From positions 1-10,346 of the forward strand of contig JAIRNQ010000057.1 of the NCBI GenBank assembly GCA_031257955.1: a DNA stretch of 10,346 bases, given 5' to 3'. Shown piece by piece: positions 1 to 5,415 of the stretch. The number at the start of each line of letters is the position of its first letter. Positions within the stretch are counted from its first letter, which is position 1. Made by a program: the position numbers and the translations under genes. The notes under the pieces were generated by a model. It was not told the origin of the DNA and did not search any database. It saw nothing but the letters and a program-made list of their open reading frames with translations. Source of the DNA: Deltaproteobacteria bacterium (GTDB lineage Bacteria; Desulfobacterota; Desulfarculia; Adiutricales; Adiutricaceae).

Positions 1-67
1 TGGCTTCTTGTCTGTGCAGTTGAGCCGATAATTCTTCTAGCGATATTGTTTGAAATTCGTATGCCAT
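1..67 (-). CDS. Start of a preserved Rpn C-terminal small ORF in the decayed copy (partial)
   Basis: Inside the decayed copy, the ATG at 65-67 is preceded by AAGGAG (74-79) at six bases' spacing. This is base for base the same arrangement as the internal start in the intact Rpn gene (ATG 1027-1029). The 22 codons visible before the window edge are identical to the intact copy and open (MAYEFQTISL...). If the reading frame continues leftward, this locus could still make an orphan RpnS-like antitoxin without any toxin. That is inference: only the first 22 residues can be seen. Confidence 0.4.
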   Translation of the reverse strand, partial: MAYEFQTISLEELSAQLHRQEA

Positions 68-360
68 CTTCAACTCCTTGCTTATTCCGCGGGCGGTGAG
101 TCTGAATATCCTGCCTACAAACTCAAGGATGAACTTTTTCTGTTTCTTATCCTTCTTGCTTATCAAGATTAAGAATTCCCAGGTTCTCAGGAGTATTTTT
201 CACGTAGAGTCAATTCTCGATAGACGCTCGGCCTACATTACATGCATGCATGATCGCTTGTCCTCCCAAAGTTCCTCTATATTGTAACCTGGGACGTGGA
301 ACTTCTTGAATTCGATCGAATCCTTAAGGCCAAAATACGGCTCCATGTAATAATTTATGT
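1..360 (-). pseudogene. Decayed second copy of the Rpn-family nuclease gene
   Basis: This stretch is a broken paralogue of the intact Rpn gene at 688-1746. Bases 1-151 match 963-1113 with a single difference that I can find (position 116, Ser to Gly). From 152 leftward in coding sense the match becomes patchy, with many substitutions and several deletions, for example loss of about 20 bases matching the segment near 1172-1191. The match fades out near 355-385. In the frame of the Rpn C-terminus an in-frame TGA appears at 200-202, so the nuclease part cannot be made. Nothing corresponding to residues 1 to about 130 of the intact protein, which includes the Asp/Glu/Gln nuclease motif, is found between 385 and 630. 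The gene therefore lost its 5' third and then decayed. Its 3' end lies outside the window, so I cannot say whether the C-terminal repeats survive. Confidence 0.85.
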
Positions 361-628
361 TTTTGAGTTCCCTGTGTATAGTTAATAAGCTACTGATACA
401 AGTTATGCGTTAGCTTTTGTAGTAGGTGTTTGAAATAATGATAATAAAAATCTGTTAGGGCACTGCTAAGCGCTTCCAGAGGGGAAAGGTGGGGATGGAG
501 ACATTGTATGACAATAAGACTATAAAACCGAATAAAAATGCCTAAGATATATCAACCTCGAAAGCTTATCGAAACGAAAAAGGCAAGACACTCAAAAATA
601 CCTCAATTAAGGCTAAATCTCAAGGCTA
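361..628. other. AT-rich intergenic stretch between the two Rpn copies
   Basis: No open reading frame with a usable ribosome binding site and no RNA gene was recognised. A short direct repeat AAGGCTAAA occurs twice (609-617 and 622-630), next to the terminator hairpin of the intact Rpn gene. The stretch probably replaced or degraded the 5' part of the decayed copy. Confidence 0.5.
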
Positions 629-664
629 AAAGTATCGGCGGGAATTGTTTCCCGCCGATACTTT
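629..664 (-). terminator. Hairpin terminator of the Rpn gene
   Basis: A perfect inverted repeat pairs 629-644 with 649-664 (16 bp, 4-base loop) and begins 24 bp past the Rpn stop codon. Read on the minus strand, the U-tract is short because the final U residues come mainly from the stem base and are followed by AGCC. The hairpin is strong but the U-run is weak, so it may act in both directions or only as a 3'-end stabiliser. Confidence 0.6.
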
Positions 665-687
665 GTTGCAATAATGGTAGGCCATAG

Positions 688-1029
688 CTACCGCAGTGAA
701 AGTATGAAGCTTTCATCCAAATTGGTTATCTCGGCGATGTCGCTAATCGGCATACCGCGGGCTAGCATTACCTTGGCTGTCTTAATAGCCTGTGCCCTTA
801 TGGCTTCCTTTAGGGCTTCGATTTCCTTTCTGTTTTCCTTTCTGCCTATCTCCAGGCCTTCCTTTCTGCCTATCTCCAGGCCTTTCTTCAGGCCTTTCTT
901 CAGGCCTTTCTTCTCGCCTTTCTTCTCGCCTTTCTTCTCGCCTTTCTTCTCGCCTATCTCCATGGCTTCTTGTCTGTGCAGTTGAGCCGATAATTCTTCT
1001 AGCGATATTGTTTGAAATTCGTATGCCAT
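688..1029 (-). CDS. Putative internally started Rpn small protein (RpnS-like antitoxin)
   Basis: An ATG at 1027-1029, in frame with the Rpn gene at residue 240, is preceded by a perfect AAGGAG (1036-1041) at six bases' spacing. This is a better initiation site than the TTG of the full-length gene. It would yield a 113-residue protein made of the Rpn C-terminal domain only: a short helical start (MAYEFQTISLEELSAQLHRQ), the EKKG/LKKG four-residue repeats and the terminal helix. Published work on Rpn loci shows such genes-within-genes: the separately translated C-terminal protein (RpnS) binds and blocks the toxic full-length protein, and its dimerisation helix contains four-residue repeats that vary in number between strains. 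Domain, repeat length and internal start all fit here. Translation from this site is not proven. Confidence 0.6.
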   Translation of the reverse strand: MAYEFQTISLEELSAQLHRQEAMEIGEKKGEKKGEKKGEKKGLKKGLKKGLEIGRKEGLEIGRKENRKEIEALKEAIRAQAIKTAKVMLARGMPISDIAEITNLDESFILSLR

Positions 1030-1746
1030 CTTCAACTCCTTGCTTATTCCGCGGGCGGTGAGTCTGAATATCCTGCTTACAAACTCAAGGATGAACTTTT
1101 TCTGTTTCTTATCATACCCTTCTTCGCCTACCGAGTTCAAGAGTTCCCTGGCATATTTTTCACGGAGAGCCAACTTATTCTTGCTCTCATAAGACAGACG
1201 CCCGGCGTACATCACGCGCGCAAAAGGTCGCTTGTCCTCCCTCAGTTCCTCGATGCTATAACCTGGGACGTGGAACGTCCGAAATTCGATCGAAGCCTTA
1301 AGGCCAAAACACGTCTCCATGTAAGAATTTTCGTTTTCCGATTTGCCTGTGTATATGGCAAAAGCAGTCGTAGTTTCGACCGGCCTCGCTGCCCTAAGAC
1401 GAATCCACGAGTTGAAGATCCGTCCGGCGAAGTTTTTGTCAGAATCATGCTGCTGTTCAACTATGCAAGCGACGTTCAAATTGTCCCCACCGACAACCGG
1501 GACGTTCAGAAAGACATCCGAAACAACCATCCCTTTGTCTGAATCCGAATCTTTCACTAGGTGCTCCACGCCTGTTAAGGCTATGACACCCCTCGACGTG
1601 TCAATTCTAGCGGCGAGGTCTGGCATAAAATATGCCAGTGCTTCAGTGGCACCGTCAATAATAGCGCTTTTCCATGCGGTGTCACGCCATTTGTGCGGAT
1701 TGGCCTCCGTGGTAGATACCTGTTCGTTTAAATTCAATTTTTTCAA
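688..1746 (-). CDS. Rpn family recombination-promoting nuclease / putative transposase (PD-(D/E)XK)
   Basis: The 352-residue protein has the Rpn layout. The N-terminal part opens with a WKSAI...YFMPDLAARID segment (about 25-49), as in PD-(D/E)XK 'transposase' families. A nuclease core follows, with Asp77 in VSDVFLNV and the E-x-Q pair Glu97/Gln99 in IVEQQ, then Arg109 in the following helix. The C-terminus has tandem four-residue repeats (EKKG x4, LKKG x2, then two LEIGRKE units; 266-305) and a final helix typical of the family (GMPISDIAEITNLDESFI). Known members are DNA endonucleases that promote recombination, and some act as phage-defence toxins. The start is a TTG at 1746: AGAGGTGG (1754-1761) lies seven bases upstream. 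A TATAAA -10 candidate (1769-1774) sits beside a small inverted repeat (1782-1799). A weak start codon would suit a toxic product. All nuclease residues appear present. Confidence 0.85.
   Translation of the reverse strand: MKKLNLNEQVSTTEANPHKWRDTAWKSAIIDGATEALAYFMPDLAARIDTSRGVIALTGVEHLVKDSDSDKGMVVSDVFLNVPVVGGDNLNVACIVEQQHDSDKNFAGRIFNSWIRLRAARPVETTTAFAIYTGKSENENSYMETCFGLKASIEFRTFHVPGYSIEELREDKRPFARVMYAGRLSYESKNKLALREKYARELLNSVGEEGYDKKQKKFILEFVSRIFRLTARGISKELKMAYEFQTISLEELSAQLHRQEAMEIGEKKGEKKGEKKGEKKGLKKGLKKGLEIGRKEGLEIGRKENRKEIEALKEAIRAQAIKTAKVMLARGMPISDIAEITNLDESFILSLR
832..951 (-). repeat. 12-bp tandem repeats encoding four-residue units in the Rpn C-terminus
   Basis: On the coding strand there are four EKKG units (904-951), two LKKG units (880-903) and two related 24-bp LEIGRKE[G/N] units (832-879). 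The unit length of 12 or 24 bases keeps the frame whatever the copy number. Third positions are nearly uniform within each block, pointing to recent slippage or recombination. The helical period fits a coiled dimerisation helix. Confidence 0.85.
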
Positions 1747-1761
1747 ATGACAACCACCTCT

Positions 1762-2190
1762 GTTTGGATTTATACCATGACCCTGCTCTAACTAGCAGGC
1801 TGGACCGCAAAAAAACTCTTACGCCCCGAAAATTGGGGTTTTCAAAACACCTCCTTTACTTGCTTTTGGCTTGGGCGCTGTCCGAAAATCAGCCCACCCT
1901 ATCCGATAATAGTAAAATGATAAATCAGAGACAATCCTTATTTTGGAAAGGTTATTTGAGATCATAGTAATTTTGCCGCTATAGGTCTGAATGTCGCTTA
2001 GTCTAGCGTGGTGTCCCAAATACGGGCCAGGCCCAACCAGGGTCAGAACAACTGCCTGGGAATGTGTATAGTGCATGGGTTACCACGGGAAGAGAATGCA
2101 GGGCTTCAGCTTTTACTTTATTATATAAATACGCGATAGTAATATTGTCTGAATCTCTCTAACTTATCGGTTCCTTTATATGGAGCCGCT
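1762..2190. other. Intergenic region without a recognisable gene
   Basis: Apart from the Rpn upstream elements (TATAAA on the minus strand at 1769-1774; inverted repeat CCTGCT/AGCAGG at 1782-1787 and 1794-1799), nothing convincing was found. The 85-codon minus-strand frame at 1819-2076 lacks a ribosome binding site and resembles no family I know. The area around 2015-2065 is locally GC-rich, with GGGCC/GGCCC motifs. Confidence 0.5.
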
Positions 2191-2221
2191 TTTGGCTGGT
2201 AGATCTTAACGGACAGCCAAA
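2191..2221 (-). terminator. Possible weak terminator hairpin after the flavoprotein gene
   Basis: TTTGGCTG (2191-2198) pairs with CAGCCAAA (2214-2221) around a 15-base loop, about 25 bp beyond the stop codon at 2247. No U-run follows on the minus strand, so termination here would need another factor. Confidence 0.3.
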
Positions 2222-2246
2222 CATTGTTATTGTAACGCAAAACTGG

Positions 2247-2795
2247 TCATTTGATGCCCAGGCCCAGCAACTTGGCTTTTCCAAGTCCGCCAGAGACGAT
2301 GACGTCGCCAACTAGGCGAACGCCGGGGACTAGCAGTTGGCCTAAATCTTTCCAATCAAGATCATTCAAAATCAATTCGTAGGACTTTACCAAGCCATCA
2401 AATAAAGCCATGTCTATATAGGCAGAACAGGAAATCAGGATGGCTTCTTTAACTTTGGTAGGCCTTTTGGCCACGTCAAACGAATACAGTTCGTCTATGA
2501 CTATCTTTAGCTGGCCGTTATATGAAAACCAGTAAAGCGGCGAACAAAAGACCATAATGTCAGCGTTCTCGATGGGGCCGGCGATTTCGTTGAAGTCGTC
2601 GTCAAAGGAACAGGCTTGGCCGCGACTAAAACAAATTTCGCAGGCCACGCAGCCGGTAAGGTTTTTCTTACCCGCTTCGAAAAGGGTCACGGCGTGGCCT
2701 TGGGAGACCGCACCATCGATGAACGATTTGGCAAAAAGCTCGCTATTGCCGCCGTTTCTGGCGCTGCCTGCTATTACGACGAAATTTTTCGGCAC
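2247..2795 (-). CDS. Flavodoxin-fold NAD(P)H-dependent FMN reductase / iron-sulfur flavoprotein-like
   Basis: The 182-residue protein starts with the FMN phosphate-binding loop of the family (GSARNGGNSE, 10-19). It continues with a compact cysteine cluster C49-x2-C52-x2-C55-x6-C62 followed by an acidic DDD, and has the isoalloxazine-side segment SPLYWFSYNGQLK (85-97). In iron-sulfur flavoproteins the pattern CX2CX2CX4-7C binds a 4Fe-4S cluster. Related flavodoxin-like reductases keep these cysteines, so the cluster is likely but not certain. The role would be cytosolic electron transfer or reduction of an unknown acceptor, as found in anaerobes. It is not ArsH, which has a different N-terminal motif. 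The start is GTG at 2795: an in-frame TGA lies just upstream and a purine-rich AAAAGGG precedes it, though unusually close. Upstream lies the tandem repeat array that may carry its promoters. Confidence 0.8.
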   Translation of the reverse strand: MPKNFVVIAGSARNGGNSELFAKSFIDGAVSQGHAVTLFEAGKKNLTGCVACEICFSRGQACSFDDDFNEIAGPIENADIMVFCSPLYWFSYNGQLKIVIDELYSFDVAKRPTKVKEAILISCSAYIDMALFDGLVKSYELILNDLDWKDLGQLLVPGVRLVGDVIVSGGLGKAKLLGLGIK

Positions 2796-2942
2796 TTTCC
2801 CTTTTCAACGATGTGGTTAGTCAAGAACGCCCGCCCTAAAGTAACGGCCGTTGGCTCATAAGAGAGCTTGGTCCGGGAAAGGATAAATTCCTGATCCGGT
2901 CTGGTTTAGGGTTTTCTGAGACATTATTTGAGTCTATATTTA

Positions 2943-2971
2943 CTTTTAACAAAATCTCCCCAAGCGGTCAA
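2943..2971 (-). promoter_or_regulatory. Candidate promoter in repeat unit 1 (upstream of the flavoprotein gene)
   Basis: On the minus strand TTGACC (2966-2971), a 17-base spacer and TAAAAG (2943-2948) resemble a sigma70-type promoter with a good -35 and a mediocre -10. Transcription would start near 2936, read through the two octamers and reach the GTG start about 140 bases later. The same pair with the same spacing recurs in the other two units. Confidence 0.4.
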
Positions 2972-3094
2972 GAAAAAAAATAAAACCTCGTGTTTTACCA
3001 GTGTTGGCTATCAATAGAACTTGATCCGGTAAAAGTTAAAACCCTGATCCGGTCTGGTTGGGGCTTTCTGAGACATTATTTGAGTCTATATTTA

Positions 3095-3123
3095 CTTTTA
3101 TCAAAATCTCCCCAAGCGGTCAA
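3095..3123 (-). promoter_or_regulatory. Candidate promoter in repeat unit 2
   Basis: TTGACC (3118-3123), a 17-base spacer and TAAAAG (3095-3100) on the minus strand form the second copy of the promoter-like pair. One base differs in the spacer beside the -10. Confidence 0.35.
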
Positions 3124-3247
3124 GAAAAAAAATAAAACCTTGTGTTTTACCTGTGTTGGCTACCAATAGAACGTGATCCGGTAAAAGTTAAAACCCTGAT
3201 CCAGTCTGGTTTGGGGCTTTCTGAGACATTATTTGAGTCTATATTTA

Positions 3248-3276
3248 CTTTTAACAAAATATCCCCTAGCGGTCAA
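3248..3276 (-). promoter_or_regulatory. Candidate promoter in repeat unit 3
   Basis: TTGACC (3271-3276), a 17-base spacer and TAAAAG (3248-3253) on the minus strand form the third copy. The spacer carries two substitutions while both hexamers are unchanged, hinting at conservation of the hexamers. Confidence 0.35.
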
Positions 3277-3329
3277 GAAAATTAATTAAAACCTCGTTTT
3301 TTAGCTGTGTTGGAAGATAGTGGCGTGAC

Positions 3330-3381
3330 AAAAAAAAGCCGCCTTGGCCGACGTTCAATCAAGAACGCCGGCCAAGGCGGC
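3330..3381 (-). terminator. Intrinsic terminator of the NifU-like gene
   Basis: A 13-bp perfect GC-rich stem (3338-3350 with 3369-3381) continues, after one A/C mismatch, into five more pairs (CGTTC/GAACG) closing a six-base loop AATCAA. On the minus strand the hairpin is followed directly by eight U residues (3330-3337). It lies about 57 bp past the stop codon of the NifU-like gene. Confidence 0.9.
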
Positions 3382-3437
3382 CGAAGGAAGGTGATATCGT
3401 TGGGCAAGCGGTTTTGGGTGCCGAAAGCCTGACGGTT

Positions 3438-3677
3438 TTAAACCTGGTTGGGGAGGCCAGAAACTGCCACCACCTCGGTTACCCCAGGCACGGCGGCCTT
3501 GATGGCCCTCTCGACGCCGGCCTTCAGGGTCATTTGGCTCATGGGGCAGCCATGGCAAGCGCCCAAAAGACGGACCTCAACCTTGCCGTCCTTGACGTCG
3601 ACCAGTTCGATGTCGCCGCCGTCGGCCACTAGGCTCGGACGAACCTTGTTCAAAACCTCTTCGACCTGTTCTTTCAT
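3438..3677 (-). CDS. NifU C-terminal-domain Fe-S scaffold/carrier protein
   Basis: The 79-residue protein is a stand-alone NifU-like domain: KVRPSLVADGGDIELVDV (about 11-28), then LLGACHGCPMSQMTLKAGVERAIK with the C-x-x-C pair Cys41/Cys44 that holds or passes on a 4Fe-4S cluster. Length and sequence fit the short NifU/NfuA-core proteins of anaerobes that assemble or deliver Fe-S clusters to client proteins in the cytosol. I chose the ATG at 3677 because GAGGAG sits nine bases upstream (3687-3692) and the family begins just before the conserved helix. A GTG at 3716 would add 13 residues but has no ribosome binding site. A TATAAT on the minus strand at 3791-3796 could be its -10 box, with no clear -35. 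The gene is monocistronic, ending at its own strong terminator. Confidence 0.92.
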   Translation of the reverse strand: MKEQVEEVLNKVRPSLVADGGDIELVDVKDGKVEVRLLGACHGCPMSQMTLKAGVERAIKAAVPGVTEVVAVSGLPNQV

Positions 3678-4041
3678 TTTCGTGATCTCCTCACTTGTTT
3701 TTTGGCTTAAAGCCACTATTTTCAGTGCTGACCGCCCTAAAAGAAGCGGATACTTATAAAATAGGGATGTTTAGTTTCCCCATTTCATAAATTATAAAGC
3801 ATAACCATGTTTTAATGCTCAAAGCTTAGATCAAAGACTAAAAACAAAGGTTATGTCTTTATTAACTCTTTATTTAATGTGTTAGGCAGACAAAAAGAAA
3901 TTGTATCAATCCATTGGCCTATACAAAACTGAATTATCGTCAAAAAATAAGCAAAGCTTGTTTAATTTATTTACGCAACGCATATCATTTTCTATAACGT
4001 TTCTCAATGGGATTAAAGCACAGTCGAAGCCAATCCACAAG
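3678..4041. other. AT-rich gene-free stretch upstream of the NifU-like gene
   Basis: It holds the probable NifU leader and promoter (minus-strand TATAAT at 3791-3796) and otherwise AT-rich sequence. A 64-codon plus-strand frame at 3901-4095 has no ribosome binding site and no recognisable motif. No RNA gene was identified. Confidence 0.5.
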
Positions 4042-4067
4042 AAAAAAAACCCGCCAGGCCCGGCCGG
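4042..4067 (-). terminator. Possible intrinsic terminator on the minus strand
   Basis: On the minus strand a GC-rich imperfect hairpin (4062-4067 with 4050-4055, one mismatch, six-base loop) runs into eight U residues (4042-4049). No intact minus-strand gene lies upstream, which suggests that a gene once ended here or that an unannotated transcript does. Confidence 0.4.
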
Positions 4068-4212
4068 AAGAATGGTCACGTTTTCAGTATCTTAAGACGT
4101 TAACGTTGTTTATTTCGTGCCGCCCTCCAAAGCTCTCCAAACATATTGGTAACCACATATAGACCAAAGATTACCACCGCCATAAGACGCCTAACGAACC
4201 GATTATACCTTA

Positions 4213-4476
4213 TCGACCCTGGAAACGTAAGGCGGATTTCCCCATAGGCAAAACGCCAATTGTAACTTGAAAGTCACTTGGGGAAACATCACCGTCCGTC
4301 ACTCCGTCACTATCGATTTCTATACCCAATTCGGCCACGGTTACACTGTTACGGATAATAATGAGGCCCGTCTCATGGTCAGATCCCGGACTTACTCCTC
4401 TGTAAGCTCTATGGCCCAGCCCCCGATCCCCATGTGGGTCCGTGCGGCTATTGATTTTCCGATAATAGCACGTATT
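4213..4476 (-). pseudogene. Possible gene remnant: open minus-strand frame without a start
   Basis: A minus-strand frame stays open for 88 codons between two TAA stops. Its translation has a protein-like look, including an acidic GIEIDSDGVTDGD stretch. It has no ATG start; the only internal alternative, a GTG at 4338, lacks a ribosome binding site. I do not recognise the family. The terminator-like hairpin at 4042-4067 lies downstream in the same orientation. It may be a fragment of a decayed gene or chance. Confidence 0.25.
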
Positions 4477-4784
4477 TTAGTTTATAATCTTAGGATTAAT
4501 TGGCTTTGGGCGAAATGATCCGCATGACTTAGGCCCAGATGGGGGCTGAGGAGGAGCCTAGGGTCACGAATAATCCACCCGGCAAAGGAATGGTCGCCGA
4601 TGGTGACCGGCGGGGACTATAACGTGGAATCGGGGTGACGAACTTGCCCGCAAGTTTATCGGCCCAGAGGGTTTCCCCAAAGTCCGCCGGGTCTTCAGGG
4701 CGTAGGCGGCGCGGCCAAGCCCGATTTGGCCAGGGCCTCGATTTCCGAGAGCTTGACCCAGGGTCGAAATGGTCCTGGGTAATA

Positions 4785-4813
4785 TTGACAACTGTCGATG
4801 TTAGATTTATACT
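4785..4813 (+). promoter_or_regulatory. Sigma70-type promoter of arsR
   Basis: TTGACA (4785-4790), a 17-base spacer and TATACT (4808-4813) form a near-consensus promoter. Transcription would start near 4820, about 27 bases before the arsR ATG. The inverted pair TCGAT (4795-4799) and ATCGA (4817-4821) flanks the -10 box, and TCGATGT recurs at 4828-4834. These could form the ArsR operator, as expected for autoregulation, but no site has been verified. Confidence 0.75.
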
Positions 4814-4846
4814 TATATCGAGCTTTATCGATGTGAGGACCGGCCA

Positions 4847-5161
4847 ATGACCCATTTAGAAATGACGTCTTTATTTAAAGCGCTTTCGGACGACAACCGC
4901 CTAAGAATACTTGAAAGGCTGAAAAGCGGCGAAAAATGCGCCTGCGTTCTTCTCGGCGACCTTACGGTCGGCCAGCCAACACTTTCTCACCATATGAAAA
5001 TATTGGCAGACAGTGGGCTTGTCAAAGTCCGCAAAAGCGGTAAATGGTCATATTATTCCATCGCCTCCGAGACGCTCCAGGCTTTAGCGGCATACCTTAA
5101 CCAACTTTCGGAAATAAGTCGAGAATGCGTTATCGACGAGAACTCTGACTGCTGCAGATGA
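4847..5161 (+). CDS. arsR: ArsR/SmtB-family arsenic-responsive repressor
   Basis: The 104-residue winged-helix protein has the family's layout. It begins with a dimer helix (MTSLFKALSDDNRLRILERL). Next come Cys31 and Cys33 at the start of the helix that in arsenic-sensing ArsR carries the metalloid thiols (CACVLLGDL, compared with CVCDL in E. coli). The recognition helix follows (VGQPTLSHHMKIL, 41-53), then the wing (VRKSGKWSYYSI). Three more cysteines lie at the C-terminus (Cys94, Cys102, Cys103, ending DCCR) and could add a third thiol or a second site. Binding of As(III)/Sb(III) would release the repressor from DNA. GAGGA (4835-4839) lies seven bases before the ATG. The gene sits directly behind its own promoter and upstream of the ACR3 pump, which supports arsenic rather than zinc or cadmium sensing. 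Confidence 0.92.
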   Translation: MTHLEMTSLFKALSDDNRLRILERLKSGEKCACVLLGDLTVGQPTLSHHMKILADSGLVKVRKSGKWSYYSIASETLQALAAYLNQLSEISRECVIDENSDCCR

Positions 5162-5415
5162 AATTCCCGCGTTGGCTTGGCGATAAGGGTGGCCCTTTAA
5201 GCGGGGAGGCCGGAAAGTCAATCGGTCCGGCGATCGGGGCAAGTTTTACCTGGCCAGGTTGTTCTGGCCGGGTTTACAGGCCAAGTTTAAAGACGGGGCT
5301 ATCCTTTGACTCGGGGTTGGCCGCGTAACCTTGGCCCCGGCGGAATGGCCTAACGGCAACGAGACGACGGGCGGCCGTCCAAAGGCCAAAGCGCCAAAAA
5401 TGGGAGGGGGATAAA
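5162..5415 (+). other. Spacer between arsR and the arsenite pump gene
   Basis: The 254 bp spacer is long for an ars operon and has no credible reading frame, so no arsC, arsD or arsA is present. It holds a perfect 12-bp palindrome ACCTGGCCAGGT (5248-5259) and other short GGCC-centred inverted repeats, but no U-tailed hairpin. Read-through from the arsR promoter is therefore likely. Confidence 0.5.

Larger units (their letters stand above)
2850..3313 (-). repeat. Three tandem 152-154 bp intergenic repeat units
   Basis: Phased on the motif GTTGG, the units are 2850-3002, 3003-3154 and 3155-3308, with a final GTTGG at 3309-3313. The central parts are about 90% or more alike, while the beginning of the first unit (2850-2889) and the end of the last are the most diverged. 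Each unit contains two TGATCCGG-type octamers exactly 23 bp apart (2869/2892, 3022/3045, 3174/3197; variants TGGTCCGG and TGATCCAG at the two ends). Each also contains a conserved minus-strand TTGACC-N17-TAAAAG. In the two inner junctions TTTTACC and GGTAAAA form a 7-bp inverted repeat. No coding potential is conserved and no spacers exist. The array lies between the NifU terminator and the flavoprotein gene. Confidence 0.85.

Noticed and set aside
674..1542. Several plus-strand frames across the Rpn gene
   Set aside because: They are antisense shadows; their Ser/Pro/Phe repeats are the reverse complement of the EKKG/LKKG coding repeats.
688..1746. Rpn gene as part of an insertion sequence with terminal inverted repeats
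   Set aside because: No matching terminal inverted repeats or target-site duplication could be found around it; the hairpin at 629-664 is a local terminator, not paired with the other end.
1819..2076. 85-codon minus-strand frame between Rpn and the flavoprotein gene
   Set aside because: No ribosome binding site before its ATG, no recognisable motif, and it crosses AT-rich sequence of uneven composition.
2247..2795. ArsH, an FMN reductase of arsenic operons
   Set aside because: The protein is shorter and lacks ArsH signature residues, carries a cysteine cluster that ArsH does not have, and is 2 kb away on the opposite strand from the ars genes.
2850..3313. CRISPR-like array
   Set aside because: The repeated unit is about 153 bp with no unique spacers of regular size; it is a contiguous tandem duplication, not repeat-spacer architecture.
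3678..3716. Longer GTG start for the NifU-like protein
   Set aside because: It adds 13 residues outside the conserved domain and lacks a ribosome binding site, while the ATG at 3677 has GAGGAG upstream.
3901..4095. 64-codon plus-strand frame in the AT-rich spacer
   Set aside because: Weak start codon with no ribosome binding site and no resemblance to a known family; it ends across the minus-strand terminator-like hairpin.
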